Assembly (NCBI GenBank): GCA_947579665.1
Contig: OX388351.1
Span: 58,784,939 to 58,848,938 of the forward strand
Direction: 5' to 3'
DNA: 64,000 nt
Source of the DNA: Sympetrum striolatum
Lineage: Eukaryota; Arthropoda; Insecta; Odonata; Libellulidae
Position numbers and translations under genes: made by a program. The notes beneath the pieces are model-generated. The model did no database searches and was not told the origin of the DNA. It saw only the letters and a program-made list of their open reading frames with translations. Shown piece by piece: positions 10,322-20,970 of this stretch (position 1 is the first letter of the stretch; each line of letters begins with the position of its first letter).

Positions 10322-10366
10322 CTTATATATGGAGAAAGTCATGTGCTGGCCACATCAGATTTTTTC
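10322..10366 (+). other. Right end: subterminal inverted repeat and palindrome
   Basis: CTTATATATGGAGAAAGT is followed by the palindrome ATGTG-CTGGC-CACAT and CAGATTTTTT. The same order and spacing occur at 8853-8898. Homology between copies 2 and 3 ends in the T-run, which marks the element boundary. Confidence 0.7.
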
Positions 10367-12120
10367 TGATTAGCCTTCGTGCTTTGCTTCTTGAGTCATT
10401 GGCGTGAACTTTCGCTTTCCCGCCTCATTCTAAATCTCAGTATAGAGAAGTGATAGTAACTTGCATACATACACAAGGTTGATTTAGCTTTCTGTTCTTT
10501 TTCGGTATTTTCAAAATTAGCGAGCAATATTTCCTAAAGAGTTCCGTAGATCTCGATGTTTTGTTCCAACGACCTTGGATTCTTTCGCTTTGGTTTTCAT
10601 GTTGAAGGTGGTCTTTTACCTACCTCGGACGATCGGAGGAATTTAAAATACATTTCATTATATCACGTAGACTACAACATTATACTTTAGTTTGAACGGT
10701 ATTTATTTTAATTAATTAATAAAATGAATCGGTAAATATATTGCACTGCGAAGCGTGACCTAAATCTTAATGCCACTATTAACTCATTGTATGCCAAAGA
10801 TTTCTTATGGTGCGGACTGGAAATACGAATTCTCTTCTTGCTCTTTTGGAAACGGTGAATATACATTTTATCAAATAGAAATATATGAGTTTATTCAAAG
10901 AGCAGACTTTTGAGGTAATTAAATTTTTCCTCCCAATGCATAAGTTTGAATCACTTTGGCAAAATAAATTCTTCAATAGCATAGTCCTTCCCAAACCAGA
11001 CGTACTTTATATGTTGATAGATGCGCGGTATGTAATGAATAGCTTTTATCGATTAAATGGATTTCCACTTTCTCTTCAGAACGATGTTTCCATAGAATTA
11101 GTGATTAATAGTACCTTTATATACGCTTCACTTTCCTGCAATGATTTCACCATTTAAAAAGGAGATGACTACTTGCAGTAGTACTGATATATGATTACCT
11201 TCCAATTATTTCAATTTATCATGCAATTTATTACGCATGACATCTCAACTGAAGCCATTTGATATAACAAACTAATTATGTAATTAAGTTTGAACAAAGC
11301 ACAGGAGAGCGTGCGACCTCTATACAAACCAAATTTCACATTCAATTCTACATTGATTTAAAATTGTCTTGCTGCCGAGAGAAGAGTATTGGATAATCAA
11401 GATTTTACGTTGTCTTATCATTTCTAATGAATTGTTTCTGCCTTCACATTTTGGAATCGTCTTATATTATTCATGGTAAATAATTAAAATTTTTAATTAG
11501 GGATCCTACAGAAGGTCACTTACTCATTCTTTAGACATAACGTGTGGTTTCTATCATTATAGTGAGATTATTCTCTAATTGATTTATCTACATCACGTGT
11601 GTTCTTGCAAGGAAGATATTAAGGATATTGGGCTACGGACGTTACTTTTTTCTACCAGTTTAACAAGAAAATGTTAAATGTAACTACACACCATCTTCTC
11701 TGTATTTTGTACACAGCTTTTGAAGGTAGCAGATATTTAAGAAAAATATTCCATATTAATTCTTGTTTCTTGTATTTTAGGTGAGTGCAGCTACTACAAT
11801 TACTGACTAAGACGTCTCTATGTGAGTAATCATACATTTTTCTTCACCTTTAAAGACGCTTCATGCCTTTTCAATATCCTAAGTTTGAATCAGATATCTG
11901 GGAAATCTTTATATCTGCAATACTCGTTTCTCATTGATCATTGCGAGAAATATTAAGTAGTCATCCTGTGTTTTTATATGTCAATTCAATTACCTGCTCT
12001 TGATTTAAAGACAAGTTGATAATCATTAAAGTCTAAACTTTTCTTTGTCGATAATTTTTGCATATTTCCTAAAAAATGAAAAAAAGTAATTGGTGGCTGT
12101 AGTGTAGAACGAAGTGCTTA
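10367..12120. other. Gene-free AT-rich DNA
   Basis: I see no supported gene. The frame at 10885-11157 (90 residues) has no recognisable domain, and the opposite strand is also open there. I see no repeat structure or splice-bounded exon. Confidence 0.5.
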
Positions 12121-12212
12121 TGTATGTGTACTAATTACTTGCTCCGTGGGGGAAGAGGGAATAATGCCTTATTCCTTTCGACCCTAGCTGAATAGCCTAC
12201 GGATGCAGGCAT

Positions 12213-12401
12213 CTATTTCAGGGCCCTATTTTTCACCTTCTTATGCAGGAGTTGAGTTAACTTGTCCTCTCTAAGCTCCTGTTCGATCTTTCTGTCTATG
12301 AGGTCGGATCCCGCGGTTAACCAGCTATAGGTGGTAAAGAGGGGGTTCCTAGGCATGGGAACGAACCTCATGGCACGCCACCTTGATCTGGCCGGGTCCA
12401 C
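12213..12401 (-). CDS. Possible coding fragment of unknown origin (62 aa)
   Basis: This lies in a GC-richer patch (12121-12500) set in AT-rich DNA. The frame begins after a stop at a GTG, so the true 5' end is unknown, and it ends with TAG. The composition looks protein-like: a basic, Trp-containing segment (RSRWRAMRFVPMPRN), then TTYSWLTAGSDLID and a charged helix-like tail rich in Lys, Glu and Leu. I recognise no family. There is no clear splice acceptor upstream. It could be a decayed exon, a retroposed fragment or a transposon remnant, or simply chance. Confidence 0.2.
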   Translation of the reverse strand: MDPARSRWRAMRFVPMPRNPLFTTYSWLTAGSDLIDRKIEQELREDKLTQLLHKKVKNRALK

Positions 12402-12500
12402 TCCTTAGGGCTTCAGGTTGACCCTCCAAATCCTCCCTCCCCTCCCTCATCGGCTGATCATAAGGATCACCACCGAGATCGTCTACGATTCCAGGAGTAT

Positions 12501-15500
12501 GTGCTGGTAATTAATGGTGATGAGGATTAAGGTAGATGTAAGACTACAAAAGAAACTAGGAAAAACGTTAACAGTGCATAACAAAATACATCTCTTACCA
12601 CATATGGGCATTATAATTTTCTTCCTACCTAATTTTATATTTAATCTATATCATATAGGGTATACAAAACCTTTGGTTATTTACAGATTTATATTATTCA
12701 AATTTGGAAACGAAAATGATTTCACATGCATCGGAAAAATTATTCATACAAAAAGCTACACACCACTATATACAAATATGTAGGTACAATACACATTCCC
12801 ATTTTCTAAATATAATTCTGTAGCGTCCGAATTAAAAAAAGCTGGCAATCACTCTACTCTGATTCAAAAATATGTTGCATTTGGAAAAGATAAACATAAA
12901 CATTAGTATTAATACCATCCAACATAAGTAACATAACGTACAGTAAAGCCAGATGATAGTCATAGATATTGGTATATTTACGATGCCTTCGATATCATCC
13001 TTTACTGTAAAGAATTAACTTTCTATGAGATCGGGATTCCTCCTCGCGAGAAAAACTAGAGGTACGGACTTTTTCCTAAAATCATTGTTAAAACAATATA
13101 GTTATACAATGCATCTCTCTTGGAATAGGTTCTTGAAAAAGGAAAGAGAGCAACGAGAAAATCCTAAGGGAGACTATACCTTTATATAGCTATGGATAAT
13201 TTTTTTCTTCAGTCTTAATTTCTTTACATATTCTTATGCACTAACTTTACTATCCCCATCGATGGATAAACATTCATTTCTTAGATTTTATCACAACGAG
13301 TAATATTCTCCTTTAGCTAGAATTCTTTTATAAAACGTAGTTTTATTCTTTCCTGTAGGTTTGTTTAGGTATTCTATAATTAAATCTGATTGGCCAAGAT
13401 TATGTAGGAAGAAAACTCATCATATGATCATTTTGTATGACCTTTGCTGGTATGGGAAACATTCTATTTCTTCCAAATATTTCGATGTAGTTTTATATTA
13501 TACAATAATTACAAGGTAAAGAATTTCTGATAACATTTGGAGGATATGAATTGAATTGTGAATCCTTTAAAAAAATTGAGAAGGTAAAAACTTCTTTGCA
13601 TTGAATGGCAAATATTTAACTATATATAGAAAATATAGAAATAATAACGAAGGCCATCACCTCAAAATTTATGGATAAAGTATCGCCAATTAATCAATAT
13701 AACTCAAATATTAACTGATTACATTAAATATTTATAAATCATAATTAGTAGAAGAGCTATTTATATATTTCTTAGGCTAAATCACGATAGAATAATGCCG
13801 ACCTGAGAGCAATCCTTAGATCATCATCATAATTATTAGAAATACGGCTCCTCATAAATGCGTCGACTCTGCAAAGGGACGTAATAATTACTTCCCTTCC
13901 CAGAATACCTAATGATGTTTTTTTCCTCATTATACCGCATTAGTTGATGAAGATACGATTAACATATGTATAATGTTACATCTTCGTTTAGACTATAGTA
14001 TTTATTGGAGCCATTTTCCCAGTCTTAATAAGAGATTCTTGTTTTATCTGTCCATCATCAGTACTTCACAGATTGTTTTGTATACTATTATTTTTTCTCA
14101 CTTTTGGCGATCCTTTGCAATATTCAATTAATTTATTCAATCATTGGGTTCTATTTATCGGCTATTAACTACTCAAACCGAAGCATTCATAAATTTCTTT
14201 CAGCGATAGGCCAATTGTTTGAATGTGCATCATATTTCGCATTCTCTTGAATGGATGTATATCTTTTTAAGTGCATAAACGTTGAAAAATATAATTCTTA
14301 TGTAATTATTTGATATTCAAGTTAACATAACATTACTCGGACGAGCCAGAAAGGCACTGTAAAAGAAGTAAATTAATATCTCTACAGTCTCCTTACATTG
14401 TCATATTCCGGTTAAGTTTGTGGGAAACGAAGTTTAAAATGTTTCATCATAACCCAATCCAAATGGAACATGAAATACCTTTGATAGTAATTCACTAAGA
14501 TGAGAACGTTTACCCGATCATACTCGTGCTAATTGAGCAATACTTCTCTACGAGGTACAATCAAGTAGGATCTCTTGATCTCTGCTTGATTGTTCTTTAT
14601 TTAGTTACGTCCCAAGAGTTTCCATTGAAAGATGCATTGATAAAGTACATTCCCTTAAAACTTAAATGGAAATATTTACTCCGAGCCCCTTTTTCGTATA
14701 AGAGAGTAATTCATGTTTCAACTCTATGATTAAACAAGCGGCGCTTACTGAATTAATTGAGAAGTTTAATATATATAATAATAAAGTCCTTAATACGTAA
14801 TGAAACGTTCCTAAAAATGAATTGCTGGTAGAAATACATCGACCGTTGTATTGATAAGAGCATCTAAATTTTATTGTACTCAATTAGGTCAATAGGTTAG
14901 GTAATGATCATTCTCTCCGATAGCTTACCAGTCTTTAGCTTCTAGTTTAGACTGAAGGGATTCTATCCTGAGATTAATTTATTACTATGCAGTTTCTTTA
15001 CCATTCGTGAATCCCTAACTCATGCGATTTGATGAGTATAAGTTCTACTTTTCCCTGCAGTCAACAGGGTTGAGTATGACTAACGAGCTATATATGGTTT
15101 TCAAATTAAATCTCTCGGTTTCGTCGGGTTAGTCCAGATACTATTTTTGTAAATTTTCGTATGAAGAAGTTATGGTTGTGATTAAAATAGGAATCAGAAT
15201 GTAAATTTAAATAGAAGTTAATCCATGCTGTTCTCTCAGTTGACCGAAACCACACCTGCAGTTGCTGATTGCATAACAAAAACATACTGAATACCTCAGC
15301 GTTATTTAAATTTTTTTTGGTTTACTAGATAGGGCAGAATAGTAGATTGTTTATAAAAGTATGTCTGATATATTTATTAACCTGATCAAAACTGCCCTGG
15401 CCTCTCGGTATGAAAGCTTTTTTTATAGCTACATCATATATATCTGTATAAATCTTTAATTTGAATGGAGCCAAGGTTTTAGATTCTTTCAAATATTTTT

Positions 15501-16140
15501 CTCTGTGGTGTGCAATTCAATTTTTAGGAATTTACCTTTCTCAATACTTAGTGCATTGGATAAGAAAAATGCAAATGGAGCTAATGTTAGAGATTTAACA
15601 CAATATTTACGTAAAGGCCCCTGATTGTATGTCGATATATTTGTTTCACTTCGTTTTCCTGCAATTCAGATGAATATATGTCGAAATATTTCACAATATT
15701 TGGAAATGAATCTGTATCGCGAGTAACTTAAGAAGCACGATTAAAGTCGGGAACGTTAGGAGACTTATGCAACATAACACTATTAGTTAGCAAAGAAAAT
15801 ATTCGCAGAAGTACTCACTTAAATGAATTGTTGACTTGATACCGCGACGGAAGGAAATGGTGGTTTCCTACTAAATGAACTGTTATAACTTATTCGTTTT
15901 GAATTTTAATTTTTATCTCACATTTTTGTCCACATAATCTCACTCTCATTTAAACCACAATAATTGACCACTAAAACTACCTGGGGTGTCGTAATCTATC
16001 TAAGGTCCAAATTAAAAAATCCTATTTACCTCCTAAATTATAGGTTCCGCAGCCCGAGTGGTATGTTGTTCGCCAAAACAATTAAGTGGTGTCTGACATA
16101 ATATTAATTGTAATGATAGGCCCAGTCAGAACGGAACACT
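12501..16140. other. Gene-free AT-rich DNA
   Basis: I see no gene. Small GC-richer patches occur near 13850-13930, where AAAGGGACGTAATAATTA resembles a stretch at 42587. The short frame at 14526-14729 has no recognisable content. A weak 8-bp inverted repeat (CAATCAAG / CTTGATTG) lies near 14560-14595. Confidence 0.45.
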
Positions 16141-16170
16141 CTAGGGAATTTAATGCCAATATAGATTGAG

Positions 16171-16310
16171 TCCCGGGACAGCCAATTGGATAGCACATTC
16201 AACTTGGTTGAAGGTGGTCTAGGGTTCGATTCCCGATGGTACAATACGTGTGAAATTACCTCAGCTGTCGAATAAGTCATAAAAACACTACTACAGATAA
16301 AAGTGAGAAA
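16171..16310 (+). repeat. tRNA-derived SINE-like element
   Basis: A tRNA-like head starts near 16171, with an A-box-like GGACAGCCAATTGGATAGC and a perfect pol III B box GGTTCGATTCC at 16223-16233. A body follows, GTGTGAAATTACCTCAGC and then TGTCGAA. The same body follows the tRNA-like head at 30515-30639 in opposite orientation, which shows that this is a dispersed SINE family and not a tRNA gene. Confidence 0.65.
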
Positions 16311-17202
16311 TACTGAACGTTGAGTTATAGTGAGTGTGATTTTCTTCAGATAATCGTATCGTAAATATTTTAATACAGTAGTTTATTTATGGAAATATAT
16401 TTTAGCAAAATCGCAACCCTCATGCATTTTAAAATATGACGTAGTCTTTTAACTGATACGAACGGCGGTTTAAAAATTATGGTTTCCTACAAAATGAATC
16501 TCTATAACTTTTTAAATTCTGACTGATTTAATATAATTTATACTTCTATTTAACAATAATGTTATTAGATAAATTTGTTTTAGTCGTCAATATTCAAAGG
16601 AGCCGGAAATAATGAGAAGTTGGAAAATGTTGGGTCTCGTCGTAACGAGTAAAGAGGAAACTAATTCTAACTTACTGCCAATGCCCTTTTCAAAATACCC
16701 TTACCCCGAAAAAGTCCCAAGAATAGCTGGTATCGCATTCCTTGGGACCTCACATTAAGAGCCATCCTATCGCTAGGCCATCCGGTGTTGCCAAGTGCTG
16801 TAATTCAAAGCCCCTCAATCTTATACAGCTACTGTACTGACTACGCTGTTCGATTTTTCTGTGGGGATCTATACAAATAAACTTTCGTTGTATAATGAGT
16901 GGTTATTGTACTAGCTTCTCCAGCTTTGTAGTAACTGTCTATGAATCGACTAGTATCCAACATCATACCTACTGATTTTAAATTTATATTCAACCATATG
17001 AAAAAGACATGATTTCCACAATCGGTAAGTCTTTATAGCATGAGGAGTGCTCATTGAGTACCACTGAATACTATAAATACTACGTTGGCCGCTTAAAAGC
17101 TATCAAAGTTGAATTAGGTGCATACTTATAAATTAAATCGGATGAATAACTCTCAAATGAATCTCATTAAACTGATAACAATATAATGAAAATAAGCTTC
17201 TA
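16311..17202. other. Gene-free AT-rich DNA
   Basis: I see no gene or repeat that can be supported. A GC-richer patch at about 16690-16800 has no open frame of interest. Confidence 0.45.
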
Positions 17203-17323
17203 ACATGACTGGGACTCGAACCCAGGTCTTCCACTTTCCGGGCAGTTGTTGTAACCACTAAACTACCATGCCACCACAATTTCACACCATTTTCACCTCT
17301 TGTTCAATTGGGTTTAAAGCCCA
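17203..17323 (-). repeat. tRNA-like SINE fragment (second type)
   Basis: On the minus strand the sequence TAGTTTAGTGGTTA forms an A box. CTGGG-TTCGAGT-CCCAG forms a perfect T-arm with B box, and the acceptor arms pair only with several wobbles. A short body lies upstream (17281-17323, containing AGAGGTGAAAATGGTGTG). The anticodon arm is mismatched, so a functional tRNA is unlikely. Related pieces lie at 31231-31283 and 62696-62783. Confidence 0.55.
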
Positions 17324-17931
17324 CGCTTCCTCGTTCTAAGTAAAATTTCTTCATGAAGAAGCTTCTAATATTAACTTACTCATTAGATAATTATTAGTTT
17401 GATTAATGCCGAAGTTCAATTATACGATCTTTGCGTATATAAATCTCATTATGACTTAAAAAACCAATCATTTATTTTACTTGCCTCGTTAACTATAAAA
17501 TATATTGTAATTTCTTTGTTTGTCATAAGAATTTAAGATTAATGTCAACGTAAATTATAATTCTCCGATCACGAATCCCTTACTGAGTTTTGCGTTAAAT
17601 AGGCCTTTATTTTTATTAAGTAAGTAACCTTAATAACGCCAATATACATAAATATCATACTTGCCATACTACATGCCGTTTTTCTTAATTTACGTTAGTG
17701 ATATGAGGATAATTTAAATGAAGGGAATTTTATTGAGTGAGCTTGAAAAAATTAGTAACCATCCAGTCCAACTCCATTATTTTAAGCAATACTAATGAAA
17801 TCTTCAAAATTGTCCTTCATTATTATTTATTAGTAAATAAATAACTTTCAAGATGATTAGCTGCGAAGTAATTAATTTATTATTTCCTATCGTCAGTTTT
17901 ATTTGATAAATAGGACTTACATGACCCTTAC
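17324..17931. other. Gene-free AT-rich DNA
   Basis: I see nothing beyond AT-rich sequence. If the feature at 17932-18107 is an exon, this stretch is the start of its downstream intron on the minus strand. Confidence 0.4.
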
Positions 17932-18107
17932 CTGCTGTGTATTTCATACATGGGCAGATGTTTTGACTTCCAATGCTTGGCATTCGTCCATTTTCAAAAT
18001 AAACTATCTCCATGGATACATTGCGCCGAATTTCATCCACGCGTTTCGCTAGTCGCTTCTGCCTGACATTATATAGGCGCAACCCCATCGTTCGCGAGAC
18101 CAAATCT
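17932..18107 (-). CDS. Candidate exon of an unidentified minus-strand gene
   Basis: The frame is open from about 18120 down to 17932 and ends at a near-consensus splice donor (ACAGCAG|GTAAGGGT, GT at 17931-17930). The reading contains an ATG in good context (AACGATGG), then MGLRLYNVRQKRLAKRVDEI and a Cys-containing end CPCMKY. Codon use mixes GC- and AT-ending codons and looks more coding than the surroundings. No polypyrimidine acceptor is obvious upstream, so this could be a first coding exon. I recognise no domain, and it may be chance. Confidence 0.3.
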
Positions 18108-18780
18108 TCTTCAAAATGATTTCAACTCATTTCTCCGAATGTGTTTAGGAAGCGAAGAGTATCATAATGCGATTATATGTCTGAAAAACAGTCAGTTGGC
18201 GGGATGTGATAACTAGAAAAGAGGGACCAAAATCAAAAAAATGAACATGGAGGTTTTTTCGGAAAGATTTTTCTCAGAGTTTACAGCTCTGAAGGGAACA
18301 ATTGAACGGCCGTGCTTCTGCCTTTCTCCAGTTCAATCAATATGGCAGAGCAAATATAGCCCTTACCCCCTTCCCGTCATCTGCTTCTTCTTTTGCTATC
18401 CCCAACCCCCTCTGCCCAAACACACGTACCCCATATCTCTCTCTCTCTTTTCAAACTCCTAAAAGTGCGATGCGATACGGCGCCCTCTTCCGGAATACGG
18501 GGAAATCAAGTTTTCAATAATGACCTAGCAAATTAACCCCCCGCCAGATTATTGCTCCAATATTCAAACCCGGTAATCGCGACGAGCAATTCGAAAAAAA
18601 AGGGAATCTGGCAGCGAGGGCATATCGCGATGAGGGCTGCTGTGATTTGGATTAAAGAGATGGGCAAGTTTATTACTTAGCCGGGGATCGCCAGAAGTGA
18701 TAATGCATCCCCAGGGAAAGTGAGTGCCGCGCTCGTCGCAACTTAACATTTTTGCGTTTTATATCCGAGGGTGTGTTTGC
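18108..18780. other. GC-richer island, no gene
   Basis: Within AT-rich DNA this patch, particularly 18540-18760, has near-even base composition and intact words such as GTAATCGCGACGAG and TGATTTGGATTAAAG. Open frames on both strands are short and lack features. It may be a conserved non-coding element; only an alignment can show this. Confidence 0.3.
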
Positions 18781-20129
18781 CTGTCGTTATGCCGTTTCCA
18801 ACGTGTTTCCATGGTGAAAAACTAATAGAGATCACAGAGTTGGATTTGAAAGGAAGAGGGATAAAGAATGATGATTCGCGATGGATATGGGAGGAAACGG
18901 ATTTTAAAAATGTTGAAGTTAGGATTGTTTGGCGATAAATGCATTTACCTCTTTCTTTAATGAGAAAATGGGTAAAGTGTATTCGTTCTTTTTTTAATTC
19001 ACATTGACTCTCACCTTTATATACCTACACAATATAATGAACTGATAGTAATGTATTATTGTTAAAAAAGGAGCAAGTTATCGGTTGAAACATGTACGAG
19101 TGGAATATTACACTTTAATCCATAGTTTCCTACATTAACCTGTGATGGATTCTCACACAGCAAAGCCATTTGTAATTGATTTTATTACCAATCTGTTTTT
19201 TTGTTGTTCAAAAATATTTGTTTTGGTGGAAAGTAACTTAGCGCATTGCAGTAATTATGCAGTATGCAATAATGGTGTAATTATTTCATTGACTTTTCGT
19301 AAGGGTACTGGATTATGTATACCACATATACGTACATGAAGATAACTAAATAGCAGTACAGTATGTTGCCATACCATAAGATCTTTTGCAGTGATTTACA
19401 TACTTTTGCATCCAGTGAGCCTCTTCAGTTCATAGAAACAGATACAAATATACAAGTCAGTTTTTCAGCAGTTATTAATAAATTAAAAATACTTATTCCC
19501 AATATATCATCATACGTTCATTGGAAGTGGTTGTTTTATTTATTTTTGTCTGTAAAATACCAGTTTTGAAGGATTGCTTATTGTAGGATAGGTTATCGTA
19601 GGATAGGTTATTGAAGGATCGGTTAGTGTTTAATTCATTCAATTCTGGATGGTGTATAAAATGTTTTGTTACTTTCCGGAAATTTATTCACAGAGCAACT
19701 TAAATTCAAAATAACTTATTTTGGGGTACTTTGTAAGCATGATTACATAGTTCTTTTTCTTGAGAAATTATCTAGAATTCTTCAGTTAATACTACAATTC
19801 CTATAGACATAATCTAAAAGTCTCTCTCCTTTGTGAACTGCGTTGGTTTCCATCTGTGATCAAATTTGATCAGTGAGACTTTAATTAGGGGTTAAGTAGA
19901 CTTCCAGGCTAAAAATTTGTTTGGAGACTTTATTGTGAGGGCAGTATTTCGAGTAGGATCGAAAAAAATCCATCGCAATTCGGTGTTTGAACTTCGTAGA
20001 TGGCAGTTTTGACAAGAACCGATTTTAATCTGAAAACATGGCGGTGGCGCCAAGAGGTTCGTTGCGTTAATGGATCAGTCGAAATGAATCGATGGGCATA
20101 AAACTCTTTTGAGTGTGAACTCTCTTTAT
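18781..20129. other. Gene-free AT-rich DNA
   Basis: I see no gene. The only structure is a 15-bp tandem repeat at 19578-19622. Confidence 0.45.
19578..19622 (+). repeat. 15-bp tandem repeat, 3 units
   Basis: TTATTGTAGGATAGG is repeated three times with two or three substitutions between units. It is a small local minisatellite. Confidence 0.8.
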
Positions 20130-20340
20130 GTGGGCGCGCCAAAATTCCTCTCCGCTGATACGCCGGCGAAAAACGGAGCGGCCTTAATGAGATTGCGAGC
20201 TAATTTCGAAAAGTTAGCCGAAAATGGTGATTGAACTTTCTGGCGGGGATTCAATGCGAGCTGAATAGTGCACAAGCGGTCGGCGCTGCTTAAACTTTTA
20301 AAAATCCAAACGGTCATAATCGTACTCCAGATCTACCGGG
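20130..20340. other. GC-richer island, possible regulatory element
   Basis: This compact patch contains GGCGCGCC, CGCCGGCG and homeodomain-type cores (TTAATGAG, GCTAATTT). No coding frame of note runs through it. Conservation has not been tested. Confidence 0.25.
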
Positions 20341-20642
20341 AATTAACCACTCGAGCACACGTATCAGGGAAGTAATTCGATAATCTGACGCATTTCCCGA
20401 CTGGTTATACAAGCCGGCTACATCATCCCAAGTTAATGAGATAAGGTCTTCGGTGTGGGCACCATCCTAACCCTGACATGCGCTAAGGTCATCCAATTAT
20501 ACGTGATCGGCGGTGGTGCCACTTTTTCCATCTCACTCTCACCTAGATAGATATCATTCCCTCTCTAAGCCCTCCCTCCTCGCCGAAATACATGAGGAAT
20601 TTCTTTTCCCTAAGCAGTCGTTAGAGTCTCCGTCGCGTGATT

Positions 20643-20970
20643 TTTACTTTCTCCCTATACGTATTATAGAGAAAGTATTGTATTCGCAAAAAAATTCGAC
20701 CTACAGATTTCGACGGAAATAGATGTTTTGGGGCCCATAGAGCATGTTTTAGCTATTTTCCCGAAAATGTCTGTCTGTGTGTATGTGTGTGTGTGTGTGC
20801 CTGTCTGTCTGTCTGTGGTTAAAAAGTTTGTGGGCGCTCTATATTAAAAAGTAATTATCCGATCATTTTCAAAATTCATATTTAGAATTTTCCTAATAAT
20901 TTCAAAAGTTGATTACTCTTTGGTGAATATGTCTTTGAGAAATCCATGCCATGAATGGCATGGATTTCTC
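20643..20970 (+). mobile_element. HINE-like element, copy 4 (diverged, 3' truncated)
   Basis: The left hairpin (TACTTTCTCCCTATACGTAT and TATAGAGAAAGTATTG) and the leader (AAAAAATTCGAC, CGACGGAAAT, TGTTTTGGGG) are recognisable at roughly 80% similarity to copies 1-3. A TG/TCTG microsatellite (about 20769-20816) and the landmark GTGGGCGCTCT follow. Homology ends within the first unit at a perfect palindrome (20937-20970). The right terminal motifs are absent. Confidence 0.6.
20937..20970. repeat. Perfect 16-bp inverted repeat
   Basis: GAGAAATCCATGCCAT and its exact reverse complement are separated by only two bases (GA). It sits where the other copies carry the CCGGAA..TTCCGG palindrome, so a palindrome is kept at this place although its sequence differs. 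Confidence 0.95.

Larger units (their letters stand above)
9299..10366 (+). mobile_element. Helentron/HINE-like element, copy 3 (both ends present)
   Basis: This is the best-preserved copy, about 1.07 kb. In order it has the left hairpin, the conserved leader (to about 9425), a TG tract (9427-9493), two 317-bp units (landmarks near 9499 and 9815) and the shared 3' segment. It then has the inverted subterminal repeat CTTATATATGGAGAAAGT (10322-10339), the palindrome ATGTGCTGGCCACAT (10341-10355) and the end CAGATTTTTT. The left ACTTTCTCCATATA and the right TATATGGAGAAAGT are exact inverted copies. Subterminal inverted repeats, a hairpin at the end, a microsatellite, internal tandem repeats and T-rich insertion points are the hallmarks described for non-autonomous Helentrons (HINE/DINE-1-like). 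No Rep/helicase is encoded. Family name unknown. Confidence 0.65.

Noticed and set aside
17203..17273. tRNA gene on the minus strand
   Set aside because: The acceptor stem needs several wobbles, the anticodon stem has a mismatch and an 8-nt loop; related degraded pieces occur elsewhere in the window.
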